Assembly (NCBI GenBank): GCA_002170875.2
Contig: NHHT02000009.1
Coordinates: forward strand, 17,233 to 23,992
Direction of reading: 5' to 3'
Length of the DNA: 6,760 bases
Origin: Pelagibacteraceae bacterium TMED170
Lineage (GTDB): Bacteria; Pseudomonadota; Alphaproteobacteria; Pelagibacterales; Pelagibacteraceae
Both the position numbers and the translations under genes were made by a program. The notes beneath the pieces are model-generated. The model was given only the letters and a program-made list of their open reading frames with translations. It was not told the DNA's origin and did not search any database. Below are positions 6,066-6,760 of this stretch, piece by piece (position 1 is the first letter of the stretch; each line of letters starts with the position of its first letter).

Positions 6066-6760
6066 TTAAATTAGCAGGGGCTTTTTCTTTATAGAGTTTA
6101 TAATCTAAGCTATCTATTAATGCTTTAAATGATGCTTCAATAATATTGGGAGATACACCAACAGTGAACCAGCTAACGCCAGTTTTATCTGAACTTTCTA
6201 TTAAAACTCTAGTGGTCGCTTCTGTACCAGTATTTAAAATCCTTACTTTGTAATCTAATAATTTTAAGTCAGCAAAAAAATTATAATATTTTTCAACTTT
6301 TTTAAAATTAGATCTTATTGCATTATCAAGAGCGTTAACAGGTCCATTCCCTTCCCCATTACACTCAATGTTTTTTCCATCAATTAAAAATACAACATTC
6401 GCTTTTGTTTTTATTGTATCTGATTTAGCAACACTTACATTATAACTTTTAACTTTTAAATACTCTGGGACTTTTCCTAAAAGTCTATTAGCTAATAATT
6501 CAAAGGAAGCGTCTGCTCCATCATAAGAATATCCACTGAACTCCCTGTCTTTAACTTCATCTAAAATTTTTTGAACTTTTGGATCTTTAGAGTCAATTTT
6601 AACACCATATTTTTCCAAACGAGAAAGAATATTTGATCTCCCAGCCTGATTAGAAACAATAATATTTCTGTGGTTGCCAACTAACTTAGGGTCTACATGT
6701 TCATAAGTTTTTGGATCTTTTTGAACCGCAGATACATGCAATCCACCTTTGTGAGAAAAT
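6055..6760 (-). CDS. cimA: (R)-citramalate synthase, C-terminal part (partial, 5' end outside window)
   Basis: The gene enters the window at 6760 and reads 234 residues to a TAA at 6057-6055. The first visible residues, FSHKGGLHVSAVQKDPKTYE, continue open to the window edge, so the TTG at 6741-6739 is an internal Leu codon, not a start. VDPKLVGNHRNIIVSNQAGRSNI is characteristic of the CimA-type branch of the isopropylmalate/homocitrate synthase family. The C-terminal half (ANVVFLIDGKN, then GEGNGPVNALDNAI and TRVLIESSD) is the LeuA-type dimerisation and allosteric domain, where end-product amino acids bind. CimA condenses acetyl-CoA and pyruvate to (R)-citramalate, the threonine-independent entry to isoleucine synthesis. 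The catalytic barrel's N-terminal part is not visible, so a related acyltransferase of this family remains possible. The gene overlaps trmJ by 11 bases. Confidence 0.88.
   Translation of the reverse strand, partial: FSHKGGLHVSAVQKDPKTYEHVDPKLVGNHRNIIVSNQAGRSNILSRLEKYGVKIDSKDPKVQKILDEVKDREFSGYSYDGADASFELLANRLLGKVPEYLKVKSYNVSVAKSDTIKTKANVVFLIDGKNIECNGEGNGPVNALDNAIRSNFKKVEKYYNFFADLKLLDYKVRILNTGTEATTRVLIESSDKTGVSWFTVGVSPNIIEASFKALIDSLDYKLYKEKAPANLNEK

Noticed and set aside
6739..6741. TTG as a possible start of the last - strand gene
   Set aside because: The frame stays open to the window edge and encodes the conserved FSHKGG before this codon, so it is an internal Leu and the gene is partial.
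1..6760. CRISPR arrays, insertion sequences, tRNA or rRNA genes, defence or secretion systems
   Set aside because: No regularly spaced repeats, transposase-like frames, inverted-repeat ends or tRNA cloverleaf patterns were seen; coding genes fill nearly the whole window.

Overview
The window is a gene-dense, very AT-rich stretch (roughly 30% G+C by eye) of an alphaproteobacterial chromosome. Spacing between genes is extremely tight: gaps of 5, 1, 0, 5, -1, 3, 2, 43 and -11 bases. Shine-Dalgarno sites are almost absent. The purB-purC-purS-purQ-purL-bolA-grxD order is typical of Alphaproteobacteria. Together with the base composition and the streamlined spacing, it suggests a Pelagibacterales (SAR11)-like organism. 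The lineage is inferred from gene content and style; no marker was compared with a database.

Layout: positions 1-4676 on the + strand hold the 3' end of purB (1-222), then purC, purS, purQ, purL, bolA and grxD, which look like one operon whose promoter lies upstream of the window. Positions 4679-6760 on the - strand hold, in transcription order, the 3' part of a citramalate synthase gene (cimA, entering at 6760), a TrmJ-type RNA methyltransferase gene overlapping it by 11 bases, and rpsD. rpsD has its own well-formed promoter in the only real intergenic gap (5297-5339). The two blocks converge, with only 2 bases between the grxD and rpsD stop codons. No stretch over 300 bases lacks a gene.

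How the genes work together: PurS, PurQ and PurL are the three subunits of the small-type FGAM synthase. PurC and PurB catalyse later steps of IMP synthesis, and PurB also acts in AMP synthesis. BolA and the CGFS monothiol glutaredoxin are classic partners that bind a shared [2Fe-2S] cluster.

The main anomaly is that purL is broken into two overlapping reading frames (1944-2507 and 2491-4125) at a run of nine A residues (2496-2504). Removing one A restores a 726-residue PurL of normal length. This may be a sequencing or assembly error, a recent mutation, a gene rescued by polymerase slippage on poly(A), or, least likely, a true split into two polypeptides at a domain boundary. I see no mobile elements, CRISPR, tRNA or rRNA genes and no undescribed system; apart from purL this is an ordinary housekeeping region.
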